This document shows, piece by piece, positions 1 to 6,518 of a DNA stretch of 14,204 nucleotides. A program made the translations under genes and the position numbers. Location: the NCBI GenBank assembly GCA_007570915.1, contig RKSK01000019.1, positions 1 to 14,204 of the forward strand, read 5' to 3'. This stretch comes from Cenarchaeum sp. Lineage in GTDB: Archaea; Thermoproteota; Nitrososphaeria; Nitrososphaerales; Nitrosopumilaceae. The notes beneath the pieces are model-generated. The model was not told the origin of the DNA and ran no database searches. It saw nothing but the letters and a program-made list of their open reading frames with translations. Each line of letters starts with the position of its first letter. The stretch's first letter is position 1.

Positions 1-210
1 GGGCACGAGGGGCGGCCCGGGGGCGGCGCGCGCCAGCGCGCCCCGTGAGCCAGGCGCCCGCCCCCGCGCCGCGGCCCGCGTGCTGCGTCCACGCGGGGCG
101 TAGCGCGGAAGGGGCCAGCGCCGCCCTGCCTGCCGGCGCCATGGGCGCGCGCGTCCCGCCGTGGGTCGCCGCCGGCATGCGGCAGGCGCCGCGCCGCCGG
201 CGCGGCCAGG
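1..210. other. Left edge, no recognisable gene
   Basis: This stretch is extremely G+C-rich. Open frames exist on both strands simply because A/T-containing stop codons are rare here. None of the translations (Ala/Arg/Pro/Gly-rich) resembles a protein I know. One plus-strand frame stops at 46-48 and could be the tail of a gene cut by the window edge, but there is nothing to support it. Treated as intergenic or unassigned. Confidence 0.5.
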
Positions 211-212
211 AA

Positions 213-220
213 AGGTATAA
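213..220 (+). promoter_or_regulatory. TATA-like box of the PEBP gene
   Basis: AGGTATAA is an A/T island in otherwise G+C-saturated DNA, centred about 28 bases before the GTG at 245. That is the spacing expected when an archaeal transcript begins at or just before the start codon. It overlaps the region upstream of the more distal GTG at 221 and so argues against that start. Confidence 0.6.
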
Positions 221-244
221 GTGCCTCGCGCGCGGAGGCGCGGC

Positions 245-688
245 GTGAGGCTCGCGAGCGCGGCATTCCCGGACGGCCAGGAGATCCCCCGCCGCCACGG
301 GTACAAGAGCGGCAACCAGAGGCCGCCGCTCTCCATATCGGGCGTGCCCGAGGGCGCAAGGTCGCTTGCAATAGTCATGGACGACCCTGACGCCGTTGCG
401 GCAGTCGGCAAGCAGTGGGTCCACTGGACCGTGTGGAACATCGGCCCTGCCACCGCCGAGATCGCCGGCGACCTGCCCGGGGGGGCCGTGGAGGGCAAGA
501 CGGACTTTGGGGAGGTGGGCTATGGCGGCCCCGCGCCGCCTGACCGCGAGCACGTCTATGTCTTTACGCTCTATGCGCTTGACGCCGAGCTGGACCTCGA
601 GCCCGGGGCCTCCAGGGAAAGGCTCGAGTCCTCGATGCGGGGCCACATCGTGGAAAAGGCGGAGCTTCGCGGCAGGTACGCCCCCTAG
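245..688 (+). CDS. PEBP/YbhB-YbcL family protein
   Basis: A 147-residue protein of the phosphatidylethanolamine-binding/Raf-kinase-inhibitor-like (YbhB/YbcL) family, a small soluble ligand-binding fold whose prokaryotic substrate is generally unknown. It shows the family hallmarks in order: an AFPDGQEIP opening near residue 7, the anion-pocket motif DDPDA (46-50), WVHWTVWNI with a pocket His (H60), then GYGGPAPP followed by HVYVFTLYALD. Its length is normal for the family. I chose the GTG at 245 over the GTG at 221 because the family begins right at this point, GGAGG lies at 234-238, and the TATA-like box at 213-220 would put transcription start downstream of 221. It stands alone, 146 bases upstream of STT3, and each has its own promoter-like sequence. 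The family call is strong; a specific role cannot be given. Confidence 0.88.
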   Translation: MRLASAAFPDGQEIPRRHGYKSGNQRPPLSISGVPEGARSLAIVMDDPDAVAAVGKQWVHWTVWNIGPATAEIAGDLPGGAVEGKTDFGEVGYGGPAPPDREHVYVFTLYALDAELDLEPGASRERLESSMRGHIVEKAELRGRYAP

Positions 689-694
689 CGGCAG

Positions 695-718
695 GCCCGG
701 CCCCTTGCGGGGCCCGGC
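695..718 (+). other. GC hairpin after the PEBP stop
   Basis: An inverted repeat: GGCCCC pairs with GGGGCC around a TTGC loop, then one C/C mismatch and three more pairs. It lies 7 bases past the PEBP stop codon in a 146-base spacer. It could be a transcript 3'-end structure, but there is no T-tract, so it does not look like a typical archaeal terminator. In DNA this G+C-rich a hairpin of this size may be chance. Confidence 0.3.
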
Positions 719-800
719 GGAGGCGCTGCGCGGCCGCGGGCTGCCGCTACGGGGCATGCGAGCCTCCGGCCGCGCGGCGCCCCCGCGCAACCCCGCAAAA

Positions 801-810
801 GACTAATAAC
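801..810 (+). promoter_or_regulatory. TATA-like box of STT3
   Basis: GACTAATAAC is an A/T island centred about 29 bases before the STT3 ATG at 835. It fits the leaderless-promoter spacing seen repeatedly in this window. Confidence 0.5.
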
Positions 811-834
811 CATTGCGCGGGGCCGCCCCCCGGA

Positions 835-3189
835 ATGCTCGAGAGGACGGTCATCTCCGTTGGTTCGCGCGAGCTGCGAGCGAGGCACCTGCTCGTGATC
901 GCCGTGCTGGCCTCGTCGTTCACGGTCTCTGCCCTGATAAGGGCGCAGCCGGCCGAGTACGGCTTTGAGCTCCACGAGTTTGACCCGTTCTTTAACTACC
1001 GCGCGACCGAGTTCCTCGTCGAGAACGGCCTTGCCGCGTACGGCGAGTGGCACGACGAGCTCAGCTGGCACCCCGACGGCCGTGACATATCGCGCACGTC
1101 GCAGTTCATGCAGCACGCCACGGCCGCGGCGCTGTACGGGGCGTTTGGCGGCGGCTCTAGCCTGCTGGACTTTGTGATCGTGCTGCCGCTGGTGCTCGGG
1201 GCGCTGACGGGCGTCGCGGTCTTTGCGCTGGTCCGAGTGATCGCCGGCACCACGGCGGGACTCCTCGCGTCTCTCTTTTACGCCGTGTCCGTCCCGATCA
1301 TCATCCGCGGCCCGATCGGGTGGTTCAAGGCCGAGCCCATAGGCCTCTTTTACGGCGTGATCGGCGTCTACCTGTTCCTGAGCGGGATCACCGCGTCGGG
1401 CAGGCGCGAGGCGGCCCTGCGCCTGGCAGGCGCCGGGATCGTCATGTCCATGGCCCTCTCGGCGTGGGGCGGCACACAGTTCTTTATCATACCGATGGGC
1501 CTCTTTTTCATGGTCCTGCCGTTTGTGAGGCGTGACCACTCCTTCCTGGTCTGGGCGGTCCCGCTCTTCGTTGGCGTCCTCCTTGCCTCGTCCGCCGCGT
1601 TTGAGAGGCCGGGCGCGTCCTTTGTGCTGGGCCTCGGCGGCGCGTCGCTGGCTGTCCCGGCAGCCGTGATGGTGGCGAGCGTGCTCATAAGGCGCGCAAG
1701 CCCGCCCTCGGCGGCGACAAGGAACTCGCTCATGCTTGTGCTCGGGGTCGTCGCCGCGGCCGCTGCGATCCTCGCGGCGAACTCGCAGGCAGAGTACCTC
1801 GACCTCCCGAGCTTTCGCTACCTAAACGCGGTCAACCCGTTCCTGACGACGATTGACCCGCTCGTGGACTCTGTCTCCGAGCACGTCTCGCTCACGCTGC
1901 GGCAGTCGTTCTTTTTCATGTCGATACTCATGGTCTTCGCCGGCGTGGGCGCGTGGCTCCTGCTGTCGCGCCGCGACCGCCTTGACTCGTACGGCATACC
2001 CCTGCGCACGGACATGGCCGTGTACGCCGTGATAATGGGGTTTGCCGGCGTGTATGTCGCCTCCGCCTTTACGCGCCTCGCCGTGTTCTCCTCGGTGGCG
2101 ATGGTGGTCCTCGCGTCCATAGGGATAGCCATACTCGCCTCGCTGGTGTTCTCAAACGCCCGCGCCGGGCGGGGGGCAAAGATTGGGTTTGTCGCGGTGG
2201 TCGTGGCCATGCTCCTCGTGCCCATGACCACGCCGGCGGAGGGAAACTGGGTGACCACGGCGGACAACCCCCCGCCCATACTCAACGGGGGCTCCATATT
2301 CACCATCGCGACGCAGGATTGGCCCCTGGCCCTAGAGTGGCTCCGCGAGGAGACGCCGCCAGGCTCGGTGGTGATGTCGTGGTGGGACTATGGCTACTGG
2401 ATTGAGACGCTCGGCGAGCGCACCACGCTGGTCGACAACCTGACAATCTCCACGAGCAAGATACAGAACATCGCCCAGATATTCTACAGCGAGCCCCACG
2501 TGGCATGGGAGCGCATGGACGAGCTGGGGGTGGACTATGCCGTGGTGTACATCGCCGCGCGCAACGTCGGCACCCCGGAGAGGCCGCTCTACACGCTGTC
2601 CGGGGGCGGCGACGAGACCAAGCGCGTGTGGCTTGCGCGCATAGCCGGCGTCGACGAGGGGGACTACCTCTATGGGGACTCTGTCAGCCCGAGGGACAAG
2701 TTTGACGAGACGCTCTTTGGCATGATGACGCCCTTTAGCCACGTGACGTACGGCAACCTGGCCACGGGGCTAAAGTCCGTGAGGTGGCAGCCCGGCTTTG
2801 TGTCCATCTATGAAAAGGACGTCCGCCTTCCCGCCGACGGCGACGGCCCCCTACGCCTGGCCTACTCGTCACCGTCGTTTGACGAGGACCACGACTCGAG
2901 GATCAGCGGCGTGTTCATCTACGAGGTAAACAGGGACTATGTGCCCCCAGAGCCCGAGCCTGTCCGCGTCCCGATCTCGGAGATCCCGTTCATGGAGGCG
3001 GCGCTTGACGGGAGCCAGGGCGACGGCGGCGCGCCCCCGGAGGGGGCTGACTCGGATCCCGCGGAGGCGCCCCCGGAGGCGCCCCCGGAGGGGGCTGACT
3101 CGGATCCCGCGGAGGCGCCCCCGGAGGGGGCTGACTCGGATCCCGCGGAGGCGCCCCCGGAGGGGGCTGACTTTGGGGCTCCGAGGTAG
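835..3189 (+). CDS. aglB: Oligosaccharyltransferase STT3/AglB
   Basis: Catalytic subunit of protein N-glycosylation. It transfers a lipid-linked glycan to Asn in Asn-X-Ser/Thr sequons on the outer face of the membrane. The 784-residue protein has a multi-spanning N-terminal part (to about residue 470; first helix about 18-35) and a soluble C-terminal part. Seen motifs: EFDPFFNYR with the metal-binding Asp at 50, WFKAEP (second catalytic loop), SVSEH (346-350, the SVSE/TIXE loop motif) and the diagnostic WWDYG (516-520). After VFIYEVNRDY the tail becomes acidic, Pro-rich and repetitive, with 12-residue units of the form APPEGADSDPAE. The last residues (DFGAPR) and the stop codon are read from DNA that on the other strand encodes the conserved YLGAPK of aIF2 alpha. 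The natural 3' end of this gene therefore seems to be lost or replaced. The catalytic part is intact. Confidence 0.93.
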   Translation: MLERTVISVGSRELRARHLLVIAVLASSFTVSALIRAQPAEYGFELHEFDPFFNYRATEFLVENGLAAYGEWHDELSWHPDGRDISRTSQFMQHATAAALYGAFGGGSSLLDFVIVLPLVLGALTGVAVFALVRVIAGTTAGLLASLFYAVSVPIIIRGPIGWFKAEPIGLFYGVIGVYLFLSGITASGRREAALRLAGAGIVMSMALSAWGGTQFFIIPMGLFFMVLPFVRRDHSFLVWAVPLFVGVLLASSAAFERPGASFVLGLGGASLAVPAAVMVASVLIRRASPPSAATRNSLMLVLGVVAAAAAILAANSQAEYLDLPSFRYLNAVNPFLTTIDPLVDSVSEHVSLTLRQSFFFMSILMVFAGVGAWLLLSRRDRLDSYGIPLRTDMAVYAVIMGFAGVYVASAFTRLAVFSSVAMVVLASIGIAILASLVFSNARAGRGAKIGFVAVVVAMLLVPMTTPAEGNWVTTADNPPPILNGGSIFTIATQDWPLALEWLREETPPGSVVMSWWDYGYWIETLGERTTLVDNLTISTSKIQNIAQIFYSEPHVAWERMDELGVDYAVVYIAARNVGTPERPLYTLSGGGDETKRVWLARIAGVDEGDYLYGDSVSPRDKFDETLFGMMTPFSHVTYGNLATGLKSVRWQPGFVSIYEKDVRLPADGDGPLRLAYSSPSFDEDHDSRISGVFIYEVNRDYVPPEPEPVRVPISEIPFMEAALDGSQGDGGAPPEGADSDPAEAPPEAPPEGADSDPAEAPPEGADSDPAEAPPEGADFGAPR

Positions 3190-3818
3190 GTTATGCTCGC
3201 CATGCTGCTTTTTTTGGTCGCGTCCTGCAGCGTCTTTATTATGGTGTTGACGCCGTCTGGCGTGGGCACCCTTATCTTTAGCATCCCCCGTATCTCCACT
3301 GACGGCAGCCTTATCTTTGCGCACGACTCCGCGATCGCGTCAAGGGTGCCCTTGCCAAGCTTTAGGGACGCGAGGGATCCTGTGCCGTTCCTGGCCACCT
3401 CCATGAAAACGTCATAGATCGAGTCGCCCTTTGTGTAGAGGCTGTCCTCCAGCGCGCTGGCCTCGTCGTCGGACAGCGACGCCCTCTCCTTGACGCTCTT
3501 CAGAAGTGTCATGCCCTTCTCGTACCGCTTTACCTCGAGGAGCTTTTTCTTGCGCTGGTCGTTGGAGACCTGCTTGAGCGACAGGTCGATGTCCGCGCGC
3601 TCCTCGTTGACGCGCTTCACTAGAAGGACCTTTTTCTCGCCCACGCGGACAAACCTGGACACCGAGCGTATCCACCCTGGGGCCAGCTCGCTTATGTGCA
3701 GAAAGCCTGGCATGTCACCATACTCGTCAAGGGTCACGTACGCCCCATGGTCCATCACCCTTGAGACCGTGGAGAGGACTATCTCCCCGCGGACTGGCAT
3801 CTCGCGCTCTTGCGCCAT
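2937..3818 (-). CDS. eif2a: Translation initiation factor aIF2 alpha, altered C-terminus
   Basis: Alpha subunit of archaeal initiation factor 2, the GTP-dependent factor that carries initiator tRNA to the ribosome. From the ATG at 3818: an S1-type RNA-binding domain (about residues 8-85, with HGAYVTLDEY and GFLHISELA, ending DIDLSLKQV), a helical domain (about 88-172, with VFMEVARNG), then the start of the third domain (about 175-216, VPTPDGV... to ITYLGAPK). In the family, YLGAPK/R is followed by a YRI-type strand and a helix that complete the fold contacting the gamma subunit. Here it is followed by 77 low-complexity Ser/Gly/Ala residues read antisense through the STT3 tail repeat, with the stop at 2937-2939. 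No other frame restores the missing part. The frame is open but the fold is incomplete; a genuine deletion or misassembly are both possible. A TATA-like box lies 29 bases upstream. Confidence 0.85.
   Translation of the reverse strand: MAQEREMPVRGEIVLSTVSRVMDHGAYVTLDEYGDMPGFLHISELAPGWIRSVSRFVRVGEKKVLLVKRVNEERADIDLSLKQVSNDQRKKKLLEVKRYEKGMTLLKSVKERASLSDDEASALEDSLYTKGDSIYDVFMEVARNGTGSLASLKLGKGTLDAIAESCAKIRLPSVEIRGMLKIRVPTPDGVNTIIKTLQDATKKSSMASITYLGAPKSAPSGGASAGSESAPSGGASAGSESAPSGGASGGASAGSESAPSGGAPPSPWLPSSAASMNGISEIGTRTGSGSGGT
3031..3186 (+). repeat. 36-bp tandem repeat coding on both strands
   Basis: Three base-identical 36-base copies lie at 3031-3066, 3079-3114 and 3115-3150. A 12-base partial copy sits at 3067-3078, and a final copy at 3151-3186 diverges after its first 21 bases. 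Each unit contains the perfect hairpin GCCCCC-GGA-GGGGGC. Being a multiple of three, it adds 12 residues per copy to STT3 on the plus strand (APPEGADSDPAE) and to the aIF2 alpha frame on the minus strand (SAPSGGASAGSE type). By my reading five of the six frames are free of stops across a unit. Perfect identity points to recent expansion or homogenisation. Confidence 0.95.
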
Positions 3819-3842
3819 TGGCGCGCCCCCCGGCGGCCTCCA

Positions 3843-3851
3843 GATTTAACC
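3843..3851 (-). promoter_or_regulatory. TATA-like box of aIF2 alpha
   Basis: On the minus strand GGTTAAAT lies about 29 bases upstream of the aIF2 alpha ATG at 3818, in the 85-base gap after cobO. aIF2 alpha therefore probably has its own start of transcription, although cobO lies upstream on the same strand. Confidence 0.55.
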
Positions 3852-3903
3852 TTGACGCGCCCCGGCGCCCATATCCGGCCCTCCCGGCGCCCGGCTGCGG
3901 GGA

Positions 3904-4437
3904 TCAAAAGTCTATGCCCCTCTTTGCCCTGATGCCGCGCTTGAACGGGTGGCGGACCTCGCGCATCTCGGTGATGAGGTCTGCGGCCTCCAGGACCCGC
4001 TCGTCGGCGCGGTTGCCCGTGAGGACCAGCGTGAGGCCGCGGGGCCTCGAGCCGACGAGGCGCAGGACGTCTGCGGCGTCAACGAGCCCGAGGCTCGTCG
4101 CGTAGTTGACCTCGTCGAGGATCACAATGTCGTACTTGCCGGAGAGCGCCCTCCTCGCGCTCTCGTCCATGGACTCGGCGGCCGCCCTGACGTGGACCTC
4201 CCTGTCGCTTGTGTCGTCCATTATCCCCACAAACCCGCGCCCCGCCGCGACAAGCTCAAAGTTTGGGGCCAGGAGGCGCGCAGAGTCAAGCTCGCCATAG
4301 TGCCATGACCCCTTGATGAACTGGACCATGCACACGCGCTTGCCGTGCCCCACGGCGCGCAGCGCCATGCCCAGGGCCGCGGTCGTCTTCCCCTTGCCTC
4401 CGCCTGTGTAGACTATGACCAGCCCGTCCTCTGACAT
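3904..4437 (-). CDS. cobO: Cob(I)alamin adenosyltransferase CobO
   Basis: Transfers the 5'-deoxyadenosyl group from ATP to Co(I) corrinoid, making the adenosylated cofactor form (CobA/CobO/BtuR family, cytoplasmic). The 177-residue protein begins VIVYTGGGKGKTTAALG, the family's modified P-loop (residues about 12-19). It continues with VCMVQFIKG, GFVG, and the Walker-B-like YDIVILDEVNYA, ending in GNRADERVLEAADLITEM, all typical of the family and near full length. I prefer the ATG at 4437 over an in-frame GTG at 4458. The family starts just before the P-loop, and the TATA-like CTATTAG (4466-4472) would place transcription start close to 4437. It is divergent from cbiA across about 100 bases. 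Confidence 0.92.
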   Translation of the reverse strand: MSEDGLVIVYTGGGKGKTTAALGMALRAVGHGKRVCMVQFIKGSWHYGELDSARLLAPNFELVAAGRGFVGIMDDTSDREVHVRAAAESMDESARRALSGKYDIVILDEVNYATSLGLVDAADVLRLVGSRPRGLTLVLTGNRADERVLEAADLITEMREVRHPFKRGIRAKRGIDF

Positions 4438-4465
4438 GCGCGCGGGCGCCCGCCGCACGCCCGCG

Positions 4466-4472
4466 CTAATAG
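4466..4472 (-). promoter_or_regulatory. Weak TATA-like box of cobO
   Basis: CTATTAG on the minus strand is centred about 32 bases before the ATG at 4437. It is weaker than the other boxes in this window but is the only A/T-rich element in position. Confidence 0.35.
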
Positions 4473-4508
4473 CGTTGTCGGCCCTCCCCCGCGCCAGGGG
4501 CGCATTGA

Positions 4509-4520
4509 CTTAAATAAAAA
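4509..4520 (+). promoter_or_regulatory. TATA-like box of cbiA
   Basis: CTTAAATAAAAA is the strongest A/T island in the window, centred about 27 bases before the cbiA ATG at 4540. It shares the short divergent region with the cobO promoter, so the two genes are likely to be controlled from one intergenic segment. Confidence 0.7.
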
Positions 4521-4539
4521 CGCCCCGCCGCCCGCGGCG

Positions 4540-5901
4540 ATGAGGATCCCGCGCGTCATCATAGGCGGCGTCTCCAGCGGCGTGGGCAAGACGCTAGTCG
4601 CGTGCGCGATCGTGCACGGCATGCGGGAGCGCGGCTACTCTGTGCAGCCCTTCAAGGTGGGCCCCGACTATATCGACCCCGGCTACCTCTCGATAGCCGC
4701 CGGAAGGGAGGCCAAGAACCTCGACACGTGGCTCATGGGGAGGCGGCGCGTCATGGAGACCTTTGCGGACTCGTCGTCCTCTGACGTCTCTGTCATCGAG
4801 GGCGTCATGGGGCACTATGACGGCACCTCGGGCAGGACCAACAGGGCCAGCACGCATGAGGCCTCGCAGCTTCTCAGCGCGCCGGTGATTCTCGTGGTGG
4901 ACGCCAGCCGCGCGGCGCGCTCGATCGCCGCGACGGTGAAGGGGTTCTCGTCGTACCAGTCGCCGTCAAACATCGTCGGCGTAATACTGAACAAGGTGGG
5001 GAGCAAGCGCCACACAAAGTTCTGCGTCGACTCGCTGGAACAGTCCGGCATGGCCGTCGTCGGGGCAATACCGCGCGACGCGTCAATGGCGCTCGAGTCG
5101 CGCCACCTTGGCCTGGTTCCGCCCGTGGAGGCCTCCTCCAGGAGGACTAGGGCGCTCAACGCGTTCAGGGAGGCGTCGGGGCACATCCACATAGACGCGG
5201 TGCTGAGCGTGGCGCGGTCCGCAAAGCCGCTCCCGATTCTCCGACCCGAGCCCGCGCGCCGGAAGCCCGCGATCGCGACGATAGGCGTCGCGCTTGACTC
5301 GTCCTTTAACTTTTACTACCGCGACAACCTCGAGGCCCTTGAGCGCGAGGGCGCGCGCCTCGAGTTCTTTAGCCCCACCTCGGACGCGAAGCTTCCGGGG
5401 TGCGACGGGCTTTACATCGGAGGCGGCTTTCCGGAGGTTTTGGGCTCTCCGCTAGAGCGAAACACGGGCATGAGGCGGGCGATAAAGGCACACGCCGAGA
5501 AGGAGCGCCGCGCCATATACGCCGAGTGCGGGGGGCTCATGTACCTCGCAAGGTCGATCACGGTTGGCAAGCGGAGGTACGCGATGGCAGGCGTCATTGA
5601 CGCTCAGGCCAAGATGGGAAAGAAGCCGACGCTAAACTACACGCGCGGGGCGATCACGCGCAGGTGCCTCATAGCCGCGCGCCCGCAGTGCATGCGCGGC
5701 CACGAGTTCCACTACTCCTCGCTGGAAGGGCTGCCGGAGGACACGTCCCTGGCGTACGCGCTAGAGGCCGGCGCCGGCATCTCCGGGGGGCGCGACGGGA
5801 TTGTGCAGGACGCGGTCCTCGCGTCGTACGGCCACCTCTACTTTGGCGACGTGCGCGCGAGGGGGCTCGTGGAGGCAGTCCGCGCGGCCGCCCGCCGCTA
5901 G
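4540..5901 (+). CDS. cbiA: Cobyrinate a,c-diamide synthase CbiA
   Basis: ATP- and glutamine-dependent enzyme that amidates the a and c side chains of cobyrinate, the first amidation in adenosylcobalamin synthesis. The 453-residue protein has the two expected domains. The N-terminal dethiobiotin-synthetase-like ATPase has the P-loop GVSSGVGKT (10-18), KVGPDYIDPGY and the VIEGVMGHYDG segment. The C-terminal class-I-like amidotransferase has the nucleophile in AECGGLMYL (C330) and SYGHLYF (H432). Length and domain order are normal for CbiA. The start is fixed by a strong TATA-like box 27 bases upstream. It is divergent from cobO and converges on the cbiDGXC operon, sharing a CTAG with the cbiC stop. 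Confidence 0.95.
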   Translation: MRIPRVIIGGVSSGVGKTLVACAIVHGMRERGYSVQPFKVGPDYIDPGYLSIAAGREAKNLDTWLMGRRRVMETFADSSSSDVSVIEGVMGHYDGTSGRTNRASTHEASQLLSAPVILVVDASRAARSIAATVKGFSSYQSPSNIVGVILNKVGSKRHTKFCVDSLEQSGMAVVGAIPRDASMALESRHLGLVPPVEASSRRTRALNAFREASGHIHIDAVLSVARSAKPLPILRPEPARRKPAIATIGVALDSSFNFYYRDNLEALEREGARLEFFSPTSDAKLPGCDGLYIGGGFPEVLGSPLERNTGMRRAIKAHAEKERRAIYAECGGLMYLARSITVGKRRYAMAGVIDAQAKMGKKPTLNYTRGAITRRCLIAARPQCMRGHEFHYSSLEGLPEDTSLAYALEAGAGISGGRDGIVQDAVLASYGHLYFGDVRARGLVEAVRAAARR

Positions 5902-6518
5902 CCTAGCGCATAGAGCGCGTTGAGCACTGCGGCCGCCGCGGCGCTCCCGCCCTTTCTTCCCGAGTTTGTGATGCATGTGAGGCCCGAGGCGGCGAGGGCC
6001 TCCTTTGACTCTGCCGCCGAGACAAACCCGACGGGGATCCCGACCGTGAGCGCGGGGCGCGCGAGGCCCTCGCGGGCCATCTCGAGGAGCTCGAGCAGGG
6101 CCGTCGGCGCGTTGCCCACCACGGCCACGCCGCCGTCAAGATCCGCGGCGGACTCGCGCATCGCCGCGCGCGAGCGAGTCGTCCCCTCGCGGCCCGCGCG
6201 CTCGGCGACCTGCGGCTCGGAGACCCTGCACACCACGCTGTTGCCGTGGGCCCTGACGTGGCGCGCGCCTATCAGGCCGGTCACGCCATGCACGTCGGCG
6301 ACTATCGTGGCCCCCGCGCGCAGCGCGCCGGCGCCGGCGCGCACGGCGTCGCCAAAGAACGCGATCGCGCACGAGCGCGCAAAGTCAAAGTCCGCCGTCG
6401 AGTGTATGACGCGGCGCACGACTGCCCACTCGTCGGGCGGGTAACAGTGGTCGCCGACCTCGGACTCGATGATCCTCATGCTCTCGTCCTCGATCGCCTG
6501 CCCCGCCCTAGTTTGCAC
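5898..6518 (-). CDS. cbiC: Cobalt-precorrin-8 methylmutase CbiC
   Basis: Moves the C-11 methyl group to C-12, converting (cobalt-)precorrin-8 to cobyrinate, which is the substrate of the neighbouring CbiA. The 206-residue protein carries the hallmark IHSTADFDF with the catalytic His at 39, and later MRESA, VGNAPTALLEL, VGIPVGFVSAAESK and ITNSGRKGGS, all family signatures; length is normal. Last gene of the minus-strand cbi operon. I chose the GTG at 6518 because the family's IEDESMRIIESE region needs the upstream residues and GGAGG (6528-6532, minus strand) is well placed. This start overlaps the end of cbiX by 11 bases, suggesting translational coupling. Confidence 0.93.
   Translation of the reverse strand: MQTRAGQAIEDESMRIIESEVGDHCYPPDEWAVVRRVIHSTADFDFARSCAIAFFGDAVRAGAGALRAGATIVADVHGVTGLIGARHVRAHGNSVVCRVSEPQVAERAGREGTTRSRAAMRESAADLDGGVAVVGNAPTALLELLEMAREGLARPALTVGIPVGFVSAAESKEALAASGLTCITNSGRKGGSAAAAAVLNALYALG

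Noticed and set aside
45..248. Open plus-strand frame of 67 codons at the left edge
   Set aside because: Ala/Arg/Pro-rich with no homology I can recognise. It overlaps the PEBP promoter and start, and long frames arise by chance at this G+C content.
757..807. Short ATG frame in the PEBP-STT3 spacer (MRASGRAAPP...)
   Set aside because: No promoter or ribosome site, low-complexity composition, and it ends in the STT3 TATA-like box.
689..834. GC-rich spacer examined for a tRNA or other structured RNA
   Set aside because: No cloverleaf with a T-loop or anticodon arm could be built; only one simple hairpin at 695-718 was found.
3031..3186. Tandem repeat considered as a CRISPR array
   Set aside because: The 36-base units are directly adjacent without unique spacers, stay in the reading frame, and no cas genes are nearby.
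3209..3215. Run of seven T on the plus strand 20 bases past the STT3 stop, a possible archaeal terminator
   Set aside because: It lies inside aIF2 alpha coding sequence, where it encodes the conserved-style Lys-Lys before SSMASITYLG, so there is no independent evidence for a terminator role.
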